A DNA stretch of 64,000 bases, taken from Chamaecrista fasciculata. Lineage: Eukaryota; Streptophyta; Magnoliopsida; Fabales; Fabaceae. The notes beneath the pieces are model-generated. The model was not told where the DNA came from. It saw only the letters and a list, made by a program, of their open reading frames with translations, and did no database searches. The first letter of the stretch is position 1; every line of letters starts with the position of its first letter. The position numbers were made by a program, and so were the translations under genes. The stretch lies in contig QANZ01029088.1 in NCBI GenBank assembly GCA_003254925.1, positions 360,256-424,255 of the forward strand, in the 5' to 3' direction. Shown here piece after piece: positions 24,071 through 36,346 of the stretch.

Positions 24071-24336
24071 AAAAAATTAAAGGACTAAATCGATTCTTAA
24101 CAAATCACAGTGGATCTGGATCCATTTTCTTTACCACTTGGTGTCTCTTAGAAGTTATCCATCAGAGCATGTCATTTATGGTGAATATTTGTATGAAACT
24201 TGGGATGAGGAGCTCATAAAACGTGTTCTTGGTTTCTTTACCCCAGAAAACATGAGGGTTCACCCACTCGGTCACTCCCCAAATCTAATTTTTTAAAACT
24301 TACCTCTAAATTTGAACTCAAATTTCACTCACTCTC

Positions 24337-24640
24337 ATGGCTTCTCTAACCCCAATTTCTCAATTTAAATCCCTTTTCATCGAGCCGTGTATCAGAGCTT
24401 CCCGTTTGCCGACTTTCGTCGCGACCCCAAGATTCGGCTCCTCTTTCTTGCCCCGACAGTTATCTCTGCAATTACGAGCTCCAAATGGGTTTTCGAGGAC
24501 TCCATGAGGGTTGTCGTTGTTTCCGCAACCACGGCCGAGAAACCCAAGAAGCGATATGTGGGTGAATCTAAAGGGTTTGTGGAGGAGATGTGGTTTGTGG
24601 CAACGAATCTGCATACAAAGGAGCAAGTTAAAGAGGGCTG
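24337..24640 (+). pseudogene. Heme oxygenase 1 (HY1-type) first-exon fragment
   Basis: Plant HO1 is the plastid enzyme that opens heme to biliverdin for phytochrome chromophore synthesis. The plus strand here encodes a transit-peptide-like start (MASLTPISQFKS...) and then, in another frame, VVSATTAEKPKKRYVGESKGFVEEM followed by LHTKEQ and KEG. This closely matches the start of the mature HO1 protein (AEKQKKRYPGESKGFVEEMRF in family members). The frame shifts between the two parts, and homology stops at the KEG position followed by TGA; the rest of the enzyme is absent. A GC-rich stretch of unknown origin (24640-24745) follows. It lies among transposon-arm repeats and looks like captured host sequence. 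Confidence 0.75.
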
Positions 24641-24803
24641 AGACAGAGGATGAAGGTGAACTGTTGGCGGCGACGATGTTAAGCGACGGCGATGCAGGTT
24701 ATGCAGTGGAAAGAGATGGAGGGTCGGCGGCGATGGAGTTTTAGGAGTTCTTTTATTTTTTCTTTTGTTAATTTCTCATTAATTTACTCATTAATTTACT
24801 TTT

Positions 24804-25369
24804 GGCTAAAATACCAAATTGGTCCGAGTAGTTTTAAAATTGAGTAAAGTAACAATTTGGTCTATAAAAAATCACTAAGTTGATAACTCAGTCATTGAAA
24901 GATTAAAATGTACAATTTAATCGTTGAAAGATCAAAATGGTATAATTTTAGTCTCTGAAAGATTAAAAATGGTGTACTAATTAGTCATTTTTAAGGATTA
25001 AATAGTATACTGTTTTAATCATTCAGGGACTAAATTGACAGAAATTAAGTAGTACCCCTTAGGTTCATGAGCTTTATATTTGTCTTTTGAGGTTCTAAGG
25101 ACTATTTTGATAAAGATCATAAACTTTTGGGATTAAAGTGAAAAGGAAAAGGAAAGGACTTAAACGCATAAGAGAAGACTTGTTGGGAGGTTTTTGACAT
25201 TTTAACGTGGTCACAATCACATTTTCCGTTAAATCCTAACAGAAATAAAGCACAAGGGACCAATTCGCTAACGGAGCAAACCACGGGGCACCAAACTGCA
25301 AAAATTTTTATTTTAGGGTACTAAAGTGGAACCGCCCCTAACCACAAGGTACCAAATTGCATTTTACCC
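24804..25369. mobile_element. Probable TIR element
   Basis: Left end GGCTAAAATACCAAATTGGT and the complement of the right end (GGGTAAAATGCAATTTGGTA) agree at most positions. The middle has repeated GATTAAAATGG-type words. Flanks show no sure duplication. Confidence 0.5.
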
Positions 25370-25430
25370 TTTTTTTTAATACCACCATACTCACATTACT
25401 TATTTGCGTGAAAACAAGCCGGAGATATTA

Positions 25431-27296
25431 CCCAAAGTGTACTTTTGATTTCATATCTTTTGCTCAGGTCTCAATTTAGTCTCATCTTTTATTGTTATAC
25501 TTTTGATGATTTCATATCTTTTGGTTAGATGAAGAATTAGTCTCATATCTTTTTTACTGCAGATTTGATCTTATATCTTTGCAAAAAGTTCTACCATTGA
25601 TCCCATAAAATAAAACATTTTGCAAAGATATAAGACCAATTCTACAACCTGACCAAAATATATGTGTTAGTGAAGAATCAACCAAGAGGAGGGTGGGGGG
25701 TGAATTGGTATTTTAAAAGCTTTTCTAGATTCACCAAAACAGTTTTCTTAAAATAATTTCCTTCAAAACACAAAGTTAGTTAAGGAGATCATAGAGTTGA
25801 GGAATATCACACTAGCAAGTATAGTGGTTTAGACCAAGTTTACACCTAATCCTACATCCACTCCTCAAGCTCACAAAAAACGAGTTTTTATAAGTTAGGG
25901 TAATCAATACAAGAACTAACCCTTATTCTCGGGGTTCACCGATCACGGTTTTATGGCTCACAAGTACATTCACAACTTATCAGTATCCCACTAGAAGCTC
26001 ACTCAGCTATTACCAAACTTATCCAACCTGAAACACTGAGGATCACCATAATGGTTTTACGCAGGAAGCTAAGAATAACCTTCTAGGACAGAAAGAGTAG
26101 AAAGAAATTTATATTTTTCTCACTAAGATAATTGTCACACAGACACTTAGCACTCAGCTGATAAATGAAGAAAACACAGAAACAGAGTAAAGTCATTCAA
26201 CACTTGGTTGTCTTCATTTCTTGATTTGTTTCTTCTTATATAGACTCTTGAGGAAGTAGTCGTTTAGAGATAAAGCTTCAACGGTCCAACAGGTACAAAA
26301 ACTTCCTTCACATCAGCAGAGCACGGGGTTTATCAAAAGATCTTGGCTAATCTTTAATTCAACCTTGCATTTAATGCATTTATGGATTCACCCCAAATTA
26401 AATTTTGCTTCCTTTAACGTTTGTTTGGAGGCTTGATTAGCACAGAGCAATCCAGCCCTCACATCACACTAGGCTTGATGTCATTCAAGTAGGTTCAGAG
26501 TGATAAGAAGAAGAGAACTGTCGTTTTGTTTCTTACACAACAACTTCCTGCATCACACAACTAAAACAGAGCAGAATTTTCTTAAAAAGAAATGAGTTTA
26601 GAAAAATTTTTTAACCAAAAATGGATAGCCACAAATTAAGGAAAGTAGAGATAAGAGCATGTGAACATATCACAACTTATCATTCTAGACTTGGGACCAT
26701 TTTGAAATTGATTGACATTATAAAAAACATAAACCCGTTTAATTAGCAAATAATTAATTAAGCACTTATTAATCAAAATTTAGTCTAACAATGAGACAAA
26801 AAATATAACAAAAAAATATGAGACCAAATTGAGACTTAAACAAAAATTACAAGACCAAAAGTACAAAAAAAAAATACAGGACCAAATTAAAATTTAGACA
26901 ATGGGATTTGCTTTAAACCAACACAAATTAGACAATGGGATTTGCTTTAGACAATGGGATTTGCTTTAATTTGTGTTGGTTTTTATTCCATTTCATGAAG
27001 AATTCATGGATTAGGGACCAAAATGTAAGGTTTGAGAATCTTCAGGAACGCTCTTTCACTTTCATTTTGATAGTCAGGGACTTAAAGTTTTCAGGACTAA
27101 ACTGTAATTTAAAATGGACGGAAGGCTAACGGTGGGAGGTTTTCAAAACATATGGGACCAAAAGTGAGACAAAAAAAGATATAGGACGACTTATTTGGGA
27201 CTTGAAGTAAAGATACAAGACCAAATTCGAGACAAAAAAATATATAACTGATTTGGGACCTGGAGTAAAGTTATAAGACCAAATTCACACTTTGGC
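25431..27296. mobile_element. TIR element interrupted by a solo LTR
   Basis: The outer arms start CCCAAAGTGTACTTTTGATT and end AAATTCACACTTTGGCC, with internal repeats of CATATCTTT/AAGATATGAGACC type. The solo LTR at 25665-26790 splits it; joined across, the left flank ACCAAAATATATG continues naturally into AGACAAAAAATAT. A small tandem repeat, GACAATGGGATTTGCTTTA, occurs three times at 26897-26970. Confidence 0.65.
25665..26790. mobile_element. Solo LTR, 1126 bp, same family as 593-1729 but inverted
   Basis: Ends TGTTAGTGAAGAATC and ATTTAGTCTAACA. Read on the other strand it parallels the 593-1729 LTR along its length (TGTTAGACTAAATTTTGATTA at the start, GGGTGAATTGGTATTTT complement near the end). 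The outside 5-mers ATATG and ATGAG match only in part. The two copies differ visibly, so they came from separate insertions. Confidence 0.8.
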
Positions 27297-27391
27297 CTAA
27301 TATTTTTGTTTCTGTCTGTTTTCAATGTAATTCATTTAATAAGTAAACATTACTACGCGTGTTTCTGTCTCCTTCCTTGATTTTTTGTTTA

Positions 27392-27900
27392 GGGTCCGTT
27401 TAGTATAATTTGAGTGAGGGAAAGGAAAGTGTTTTACAATGTAAAATAATAAGGGAAAGGAAAGTAGTTGATGGAATGTAAAGTAGGTAAAGATTTTAAA
27501 GTGTTTGGTATAAAAAGGTAGGGGAGGGAAAGTAAAATAGACATAGAAAGAAAATGACAAAAATGCCCCTCCCACAATCACCATAAGGCCGCCGCCGTTG
27601 CCGCACACCGCCGTACACGGCCACCGGCACCGCCGTCCACAGTTGCCGGCTCGGTTTCATAAAGAGGAAGAAGATGGGATGAGAGTGAGAGGGGCAAATT
27701 AGGAATTTTACCATGATTCCCTATGTAAAGTTGGATTACATCAGAAATGTGAAGTAAAGAAAAATGGCCTATGTAATGTAAATGCATTTACATTGTAATC
27801 CACTTTATAGAGTATATATTGTCATACCAAACACATGAAAATCTTGAAGTTTATGCCTCTTTACAATGCATTTGACAATTCCAACATACTAAACGGAGCC
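27392..27900. mobile_element. PIF/Harbinger (Tourist-like) MITE, 509 bp
   Basis: The ends GGGTCCGTTTAGTAT and ATACTAAACGGAGCC are inverted, with TTA directly outside each end (27389-27391 and 27901-27903), the 3-bp duplication typical of this superfamily. The middle (27580-27650) is unusually GC-rich with CCGCCG words. Confidence 0.8.
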
Positions 27901-28302
27901 TTAATGTTTGTCTTAATCTGCAAATGCAGCCATCTTATTTTCAAAAGACGTTGGAATTATTTAAATTATTTAAATTCAACCCACTCACTTAGTTTCTTAT
28001 TAAACTACTTTTAAATACATCATCCTACCTAATTAGACTTATCTTTAATTTGGCAACCATACCCTACCGTAGTGTAGAGGCTAGTTTCTATTTCTTTTTT
28101 TTACAAAAGACTTCTGGCTTTTCAAAAGGTCTTTTTCGCAGTCTAGAAGATATACTATAGTTGAATGTTATTCATTATAATTTGAGAATTAAAAAAATGA
28201 TAATTTGAAATGATAAGTTTTTTGTAACTTACCATTTAAGGTTATTTTTCAATTGCTCTGACACCTTAATTAGTGCTTTTTAGGAGTTAATTTGGACACT
28301 AG

Positions 28303-28790
28303 CAAGGATGATCAAAATACCCATAGCCAATAAGGACCCTGAAGTTTTGCCCTGTGGGTATGGGTCTAGATCCAGACCCATCCTTAATGGGTCCGGGTCT
28401 GGGTATAGTGGTACCGTACCCGTACCATACCCATATACCCATTAATAATAATAAATAAATTTTTATATATAAAAAATATAATACTTTAACACTTTTTATT
28501 GAAAAAATATTAAAGTTTTTATAAATATTGAAATATTTTATTAATGCATTCATATTTGTGATTTACTTTTTTTTATTTTTAGTAGTTATAGATGTAAAAA
28601 GTTGCATGAATATAAATTTAATATTAACAAAAAATAGTTTATTTTAAAATTTTTGCGGGTCTGGGTCCGGGTATGGGGATTAGACTACCGCGGGTATGGG
28701 TATGGGGATTGATTTTCATACCCGCTCACATACGGGTTCGAATCTGAGTATCATAATACCCTATCCATACCCTACCCATCATCATCCCTA
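28303..28790. mobile_element. hAT-type MITE, sister of 62797-63256
   Basis: AAGGATGATCA at the left and CATCATCCCT at the right are inverted. The sub-ends are rich in GGGTATGGG/CCCATACCC words. The AT-rich core (ATAATACTTTAACACTTTTT through ATTAATGCATTCATATTTG) is almost identical to the copy 34 kb away. Flanking 8-mers have diverged (GACACTAG and TACGCCAG). Confidence 0.75.
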
Positions 28791-30215
28791 TACGCCAGTT
28801 AAATAGATCAGTTTAACGAATCCTAAACTATAATTGAAAAACAAAATTAAAACCACAAATTCCAAAACCAAAAACTGACATTCAAAATACAAAAACATCA
28901 CGGACCTAGTAATTAATAAATTCAGTTATAAACAAGAGTATAGTGACAATTTGAGTCTTTGGATCCAAGTTCGTTTTCGTGCTCATGAGTTGATGGGCTT
29001 GTTTTAATTTTTTGGGTCACATGGTGTATTTGTGAAAATGTTTAAATATATAAAAGCTGGGCCTTAGTCGTATCTCCTATTTGTAAGCCCCATAATATCT
29101 TCCTGGGCTTTATATCTTTTCCAATGAACCCAAATTTGACAACAAAGAGAATTGAGATCCTTTAAAATTATATTATATTATATATATATATATATATAGA
29201 GTAGAATAACAAGGAAACCTACTATTTGTTCTCTCATTTTTTCACAGATTCAACTATTTGATCCCTAAATTTTTTAGATAGACTAAATGTATTAAAGTAT
29301 TAATATTTGATGAAATTAATTATTTATTAAAATTATAGTATATTAAGATTTATTACATTATTATCATTATTTAATATATTTTATTGATAACAGATAATTT
29401 TTATTATATAAAATTAAAAAATATATATTTCACTATAAACAGTTCGATTGTAGTTGAACCCTGGTTGAACCATTGAACCGCTATCCAATCAGTTCAATGT
29501 CCGATCTGGTTTTTAAACCCAAATTAGACAACAAAGAAAATTGAGATCATTTAAAATTATATATATATATATATATATAGTAGAATAATGAGGACCTACT
29601 ATTTGGTCCTTGCATTTTGAAATAGACTATTTAATCCCTAAAAAATTACAAATGTCAACTCGTTAGTCCCTGTGGTATATCTCCGTTAGTGACACTGATG
29701 ATCTGACCGTTAAGTGCACATGTAACATGTTAAATGCCACATATTTAACTATTTTGGACCATAAAGGGTTTCAGATTTGGAAATACTTTAATAGTTTTTG
29801 TCTTATGGAAGCTTCACGTGTAATACAAATATTTTGGTCTGACTCAATTTTAAGCCGGTTTAATTGTGTTTGTTAGTCCGGTTTGGTTGATTTAGGTGAC
29901 TAGGATGCCAAAGTGGCATTTAATGGTGCCATGTAAGCAATTAATGTTTACGTCATTAAGTAATTTAACGGATTCTAATTAAGGGACTAAATAGTTAACA
30001 ATTATGATAAATGAGAGACTGGGTAGTTTATTTTAATAAATGAGTGACTAAATCGTGCACCGAAGAGGTTAGACCCAAGAGCATATGCATTTTTGACAGA
30101 ATGGCCTTGTGAACTTTTGGTTCAAACGATTCTGTCTTTAAGGACTCCATTGGATGTGTGCATGCTCAGAATTTTCTGTGTATATACTTTTGGTCCACTT
30201 CATCATTCTCGTCAT
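28791..30215. repeat. Intergenic with a direct duplication
   Basis: About 120 bp beginning AACCCAAATT(T/A)GACAACAAAG occurs at about 29129-29265 and again at about 29516-29645, each with an (AT)n tract. 29590-30060 contains weakly inverted TTTAGTCCC-type words and may be another decayed TIR element. No gene. Confidence 0.5.
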
Positions 30216-31026
30216 TTGGGGTGTTCGGCGGTTCAGGCCAACCCATCAAAACCAACCCAACCAGCAAGTTTGGGTTGGTTTGGTTTGAGCTGGCGGGTTG
30301 GTTTTGTTTGAAAATTTCTAACCCGTAGTGGTTTGGGTTAGACTGCGAGTTTCAGGATTCTGAGCCCGCTCAACCCAACCCGCCAGCCCGCCATTTATAT
30401 ATTTTTTACTTTTTTTTTTTAAATATATACATAAATAAATAATAAATATTATAATACAAATAGCTCTTAAGTTATCATTCCCCTCTAACTTTAACACTAC
30501 CTAAAATGACTTTACCTTCAATTAATCTTTTTTTGTTTTGTCTATCATTCAATTAATCAATTTAATCTCTTTAATTTTTATCAATTTCACTTTTTATCGA
30601 GAAGAGTAGAATTAAGATTTTTACAATTTTACTTTTTAAATTCTACTGGGGCCATAAGTGTTTCTATCTTCCTCTATTATTAACTTCACTTTATTTAGAT
30701 GAGTATAGATATTTTTCATTCATATTATATTATTATTGACTTATAATAATAAGAAACCTTTTTCATCAAAATTCAATACAAAAAAATTAAAAGATTAAAT
30801 AAATTGTAGAGTCAAATATATATACATATTTTTTAAAAAATGTTTACAAATTGGAATGTGTTATTTCGCCAACCCGCCCAACCCAACCCACTGTTATTTG
30901 GTTTAGTTTGGTTTGGGTTGAAATATTTTTTTCTCTAAAACTCAATCTAAACTAACCCATCCCTAAAAAGTTTCACTCTAACCAACCTACTCTAAACCCA
31001 ACCAATCCGGCCCGCAAACACCCATA
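30216..31026. mobile_element. hAT-type element, 811 bp, perfect 8-bp TSD
   Basis: The ends GGGGTGTTCGGCGG and CCCGCAAACACCC are inverted and flanked by CTCGTCAT on both sides (30208-30215 and 31027-31034). The subterminal regions are full of GGGTTGG/CCAACCC words. No transposase is encoded. Confidence 0.85.
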
Positions 31027-31139
31027 CTCGTCATAGTACTAGACTATATCATCTTAAACACTTTAAATAAATTAAAAAAAATATTTAATTAGTTATGATA
31101 TAATTTTTAATCTATTTAAACTGCAACAAAAATATTAAA

Positions 31140-32037
31140 AATACTATTAGCGTCGGGTAACCGAAAATAAATTAAAAAGTTTTTAAAAATTCAAATTCTA
31201 CATGCTAATTGGTCGAAGTCAGAAAATGGGAAAAAAGATTTAATAAAAAATTTAGCGACGGTTCAAAACCGTCGCTAAAAAATCTGTTTGAGTGGACGAA
31301 GTCAGATATCTACGTCGAGACGGAGTCATGATTTTTTTTTTAATTTTAGAATATTAGAAGTGGCCATTTAAAAAATATTTTTATTAGTATTTTTTGTTTG
31401 TTGATAATTTCGGTTTGAAACAGGTTCAATAAAACAAAGGAGCCGTTTATATTCAAGTGTTTAAGAATAGTATAACTAATTGTTTTTAGTTTTTCTTTTC
31501 TCATTTTCTTTAAGTAAAAAAAATAATTATAGTATATTAATTTTATGGAATTAAAATATATAAATAGAATTATAAAAATCAAATTAGTAATTTATATATT
31601 AATTGAAAGCTACCTTTTATATTTACTCAAAAAAGTATGTAAGAAGACGTAGATTCTGCAAAATAAATGTATATGATTGTATATAAGGACTTTTATTTTG
31701 GCAAAAAAAAAAAAAAGAATTTTATTGTTTTAGATAGAAATGTTGGTTGAAGATTTTTTCTTTTCATGGAATTCAGAAATATCATTAAGGGATGATTGAA
31801 GATTTTTTTAAATAAAATAACAAGTTTATGATTTAAATATTTTATAATTAAAAAACTCGTCTACATAAATATCCTAAAGACCTAAATCTTAATAATAAAA
31901 GATACTACAGTTGATACTCCACTAAACTTGTGTACATAATAAATAAAATGACATTTTTTTTTCCCCCAAACTACTAGTTGTCACAGTGTAATAACATCGA
32001 TTAGAAATAAAAACCAGTGATACCTACTACATACATA
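31140..32037. other. Intergenic; CACTA-like scrap at its start
   Basis: 31245-31285 holds TTTAGCGACGGTT and its near complement AACCGTCGCTAAA back to back, the kind of subterminal motif used by plant CACTA elements. The remainder is AT-rich with no gene. Confidence 0.45.
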
Positions 32038-32047
32038 TTCTAGAATA

Positions 32048-32585
32048 GGTGAAAGGGTTATTTTGGTCCTAAATGTATGTTTAATGTTCATTTTAGTCTA
32101 TTATATTTCAAAATATTCATATTGGTCTTAAATGTTAACAAAATGATTCATTTTGGTCCAAAATATTGATAAAATGTTTTATTTTGATCACAAACTATTG
32201 AATTTGGTCATATTTCTCTCGTCTCTCATTTTAAATTCAGAGGATTTGTTAAGAGAAACTCGTAACTCTAAATTTGTTGCATTCAAATTTGAAACGAGAG
32301 GAGATATGATCAACTTTATTTGTTTGACCATGAAATGAGTGATATATTTTTAAGACCGATTTGACCTTGTTTGCTATGGCCCTAAGTAGATAGAGAAAAT
32401 ACTATTCCAGAATAATACGTAGCTCTAAATTAATCACGGTTGAACTTGAAACAAGCCATGTTCAATAGCTTGGGACCAAAATGAAACATTTTACAAATAT
32501 TTGGGACCAACTTGAACATTTTGAAACATAATGGACCAAAATAAACATTAGAACATATATTTAGAACCAAAATGAACTTTTAATC
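32048..32585. mobile_element. Mutator-type MITE, 538 bp, 10-bp TSD
   Basis: Arms built of TTCATTTTGGTCC and GGACCAAAATGAA words are inverted over about 150 bp. TTCTAGAATA flanks both ends (32038-32047 and 32586-32595). It sits just 130 bp upstream of the start codon of the nitroreductase-like gene, so it may form part of that promoter. Confidence 0.8.
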
Positions 32586-32715
32586 TTCTAGAATATATTC
32601 CGTTGTTCTTGGAAGACTTTGGAGTTTGGAGGCATGATGATGAACAAAGCATGACTTGATCAACATAACTATAAGCATAAACTCATTCACTCATAGTCAT
32701 ATATACCTTTCGAAA

Positions 32716-35700
32716 ATGCTGCCTCTCCCTTCCAGATTCTTCCTCCTTTCGCCCATTAACATTAACCCTCCACATCCTCTGTTCCATCTTCTTCCTGCAA
32801 CTTCTCTGATAATCCCTACAATGTCCTTCTCTTCTGCTTCTTCCTCCTCTTCACATTCCACTGTCACTCCTAAAGAAGAAGACGATTTCGACGAACACAA
32901 GCTCTCGGAGGTCCTCAAATATCACAACCAAACCAAGCACGCCTTCAACAAGTACGCCAGAGGCCCTCACGGTCTCGATTGGGCCAACCAACCAAACCCA
33001 TTTCGAAGGTACTTGTCTTCTCCTCTTAAACCCCTTTTACATTTCCCTATTGATACTCAAAATCCATCATCGTCGTCGTCGCAAATTGAAGCCCCGTTAT
33101 ATTCTTCTCTGTTCCTTTCTCTTCCTCCTGCAAAACCCATTTCCAAATCCACCATTTCTCAGTTCCTCTACGATTCTCTCGCTCTTTCTGCTTGGAAAAC
33201 CGCAGGATTCTCCACTTGGTCGCTCCGTGTTAACCCTAGTAGTGGAAATTTGCATCCGACTGAGGCGTATATTATTTCTCCTCCCGTAGAATCTCTCTCT
33301 GATACACCATTTGCTGCTCATTATGCCCCAAAGGAGCATGGTTTGGAGGTTAGAGCCGAATTTCCATCTGGGTTCTTCGAGAAATTCTTTCCCCAGAATT
33401 CGTTTCTTGTTGGGTTGTCATCGATTTTCTGGCGCGAGGCATGGAAATACGGCGAGCGTGCATTTAGGTATTGTAATCATGATGTGGGTCATGCTATTGC
33501 TGCAGTCACAATGGGGGCTGCCGGGCTTGGTTGGGATGTGAAGCTTATAGACGGATTGGGATATGAGGATTTGAAGAATCTTATGGGGCTTCAGATTTTT
33601 CCTCAATTTGAAATTCCATCAAAACCTATAAGAGGAAAGATTCCAGAGATTGAGTTTGAGCATCCGGATTGTGTTATGCTAGTTTATCCAAATGGGATCG
33701 GTGAATTTAATGTGGACTGTAAAGAGTTAAGCTCTGCCATATCTGAATTTTCAAAATTGCAGTGGAAAGGTAAACCCAATTTTCTTAGCAAAGAGCATAT
33801 ATGTTGGGATATTATTTATAGGACTGCTGAGATTGTGAAGAAGCCTTTAACATCGCGAAATGGATTCTTTATTGATCCATTTCAAAGGAGTGGTCTTTAT
33901 AGTGAAGCTTCATACAAGGGTTTTACCATGAGGCAAGTCGTTCGGAAGCGAAGAAGTGCGGTTGATATGGATGGAATTACTGAAATGGATAGAGATACAT
34001 TTTATCAGATTCTATTACATTGTCTTCCTTCAGGTTGTCAATCTGGAGAGAAGCAAAAGAAGCAGCTTGCATTGCCGTTCCGAGCTCTTCCGTGGGATGC
34101 CGAGGTGCATGCTGCTTTATTTGTCCATAGAGTGGTGGGGTTACCTCAAGGGTTGTATTTTCTGGTGAGGAATGAAAATCATTTTGATGAGCTCAAGAAA
34201 TCTATGAGCTCTGACTTTGTTTGGGCCAAACCAGAGGGCTGCCCTGACGATCTTCCTTTATATGAACTCTATAGATCCAATTGTCAGCGGATTGCCATGC
34301 AGCTTTCTTGTCATCAGGTACACAATGATATCGTGTTTCTAATTATTCTCTTTCCGTGAACTTCATGTTGTTACAACACTGTTAGGGTTCTTAGTTGATA
34401 TATATGAATAGATAGCTAGATACATAGTTGTAGGGGACTTAAAGAAGGAGTATCTCCATGACTCCATCCTTTGGGATGGACAATGCTGTGGTTCTTTCAA
34501 GTTTCCTTAATGGAAAGGTGTCTCAAAATTGGTTTTTTAAAGTTTATAAGCAACATAGAAGAATTTGATTCTATTATTTGTAATAGATTTCTAGCTTATT
34601 GATGTTGGGTTTACAATGTTGTTTGATGTAAAGTTTTAATTTTAACTGTGAGCTGAACTTAACGCATGTTTTGTTTCCCGTTAAATGTGACTTCTTACTT
34701 GCAGGAAATTGCGAGTGATGGCTGCTTTAGCCTCGGTATGGTGGCTCATTTTGAGCCCACCTTGCGTAAGAAGAATATGTGGATGTATCCTCGATTATTT
34801 TGGGAAACTGGAGTCCTTGGACAGGTGTTGTATCTTGAAGCGCATGCTATTGGAATCTCAGCCACTGGAATTGGTTGCTTCTTCGATGACCCTGGTATCA
34901 CTCACTTTCCCTCACCGTGTCATAGAAAACTCTGCAGTGATATACTATAATTTTGCAGATTTGCTTTTTAGTTAATCCAAAGATGAGTGGTTGGCAAATA
35001 TCAAAGCTGAATCCCAAAAATTTTAATGTTAAATTATCATAAAGGCATTTGCATTTTGCATAAATTGAGTTGTTGGTAACTTAATTTGACAATATACTTC
35101 AATGTTTCATGCTGTTGAGAAGCATTATAGTTTACTTATTAGAATGCCATTGCTCTAAACCTTTTATCATTTGATCTTAAGGCTAAAACATGAATATATT
35201 TAGGTAATAAAGGTTGGAGAAACAGAAACTTCACATGGTCCCTATCAAATTTTTTGGCTGAAGTACAACCTTGGTGACAGTATCTTAACCAGAACATGAA
35301 CTCTATTTACACGATCTTGGTCATGTTGATAGAATCTTAGTAACCAGAATTCACTCATTTGGAATTTAGATCCTGGACTGTCAATTTACAGTATGCTCTT
35401 TTCCCTCGCATGCACCATGGAAAAGAAATACTTGTAGTTAGTCATTCTTTGGTTGTATTAGAACCAAACCTATTGTCAATTTAGAAAATTCATGGTTACA
35501 GAATTTTCTACTTCAAAATTCAAATATTGGCTTATTCTAAGTTTGATAGGTCCAGTCGTAGGATGTGAATGCTGTGGCTGTCAGTTAATCACATTACCCC
35601 TCAGTGGTCTTCAATATTTGATTGGTCACTCTGTTCACTTAAAGTAACACCATGTTTTCATGGCTATTGTCTTTTAGAATTTGCATTTTTGCTTCTTTAC

Positions 35701-36346
35701 ATTTCTGATACTTGAAGTGTATATTTCATATGAACTGCATGTTATTTAGAGATTCAGATTAGCATTTAGATGAAGAACTAGATTGTAGGATCTCTGTAGG
35801 CTCCATCCAACTTTATTTATGTTGAGAAATAAACATAGTTAGCCAGGTACCTTATGGGTCTATTTATAAACAAAACATTTATTTTGTCTAGCTATCACAC
35901 TCGCTGTCAAATAATTTACATAGTGAGAGGGATCACTGATTGCTAAAGGGTAGTGAGTTTTATTTACATCTTTACATTAGTTGTAGAATGTAGCTGAAGT
36001 ATCGGATTTGGGCCCACATAAATTTGGTAGGAGTAGATTGGAAAAATAGAGACATATTTGTGTATTCAAGAGAATAATATCATTAAGGTTGGATGAGTTT
36101 TACATTTAATTCTAAGCCAATTGTGAATAAATGTTTCAGAACTGACTGGTTTTACCTAATTTTTTTGGTTGGTTGTATTGTATAATCCTGGGAAATCTGA
36201 ACATTTATTCTTGTGCAGTGCATCAGTTGCTCGGGTTGAAAGGTTCAAACTTCCAGAGTCTCTATCATTTTACGGTTGGAGGTCCTGTCTTAGACAAGCG
36301 TATCATGAGCCTACCGGCATATCCAGGACCTGACGTTGATGCATGA
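32716..36346 (+). CDS. SagB-type nitroreductase-like FMN protein, 639 aa, 3 exons
   Basis: Exons 32716-34317, 34705-34894 and 36219-36346 join in frame (1920 nt) with GT-AG borders (CATCAG|GTACAC, TTGCAG|GAAATT, CCTG|GTATCA, TGTGCAG|TGCAT). The protein has a Ser/Pro-rich N terminus that could be a plastid or mitochondrial targeting sequence, then two related nitroreductase-like halves. The first half holds LRVNPSSGNLHPTEAYI, the flavin-site motif of SagB/ThcOx oxidoreductases, and GAAGLGWDVKLIDGLGYED. The second contains LPFRALPWDAEVHAALFV and GISATGIGCFFDDPVHQLLGL. Bacterial SagB proteins oxidise azoline rings in peptide natural products; the plant role is not known to me. The first ATG of the frame is at 32716, and a second at 32821 would remove most of the targeting-like segment. 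The gene appears intact. Confidence 0.85.

Noticed and set aside
24387-24744. Short novel protein genes in the GC-rich patch
   Set aside because: The frames are explained by the broken heme oxygenase fragment and attached sequence.
28725-28745. B-box-like GGGTTCGAATC as a tRNA gene
   Set aside because: It lies in the subterminal repeat of an hAT MITE, has no acceptor pairing, and is not conserved in the sister copy.
32656-32715. Extension of the SagB-like protein upstream of 32716
   Set aside because: The frame is open there but the first codon is TTG; the first ATG in frame is at 32716.
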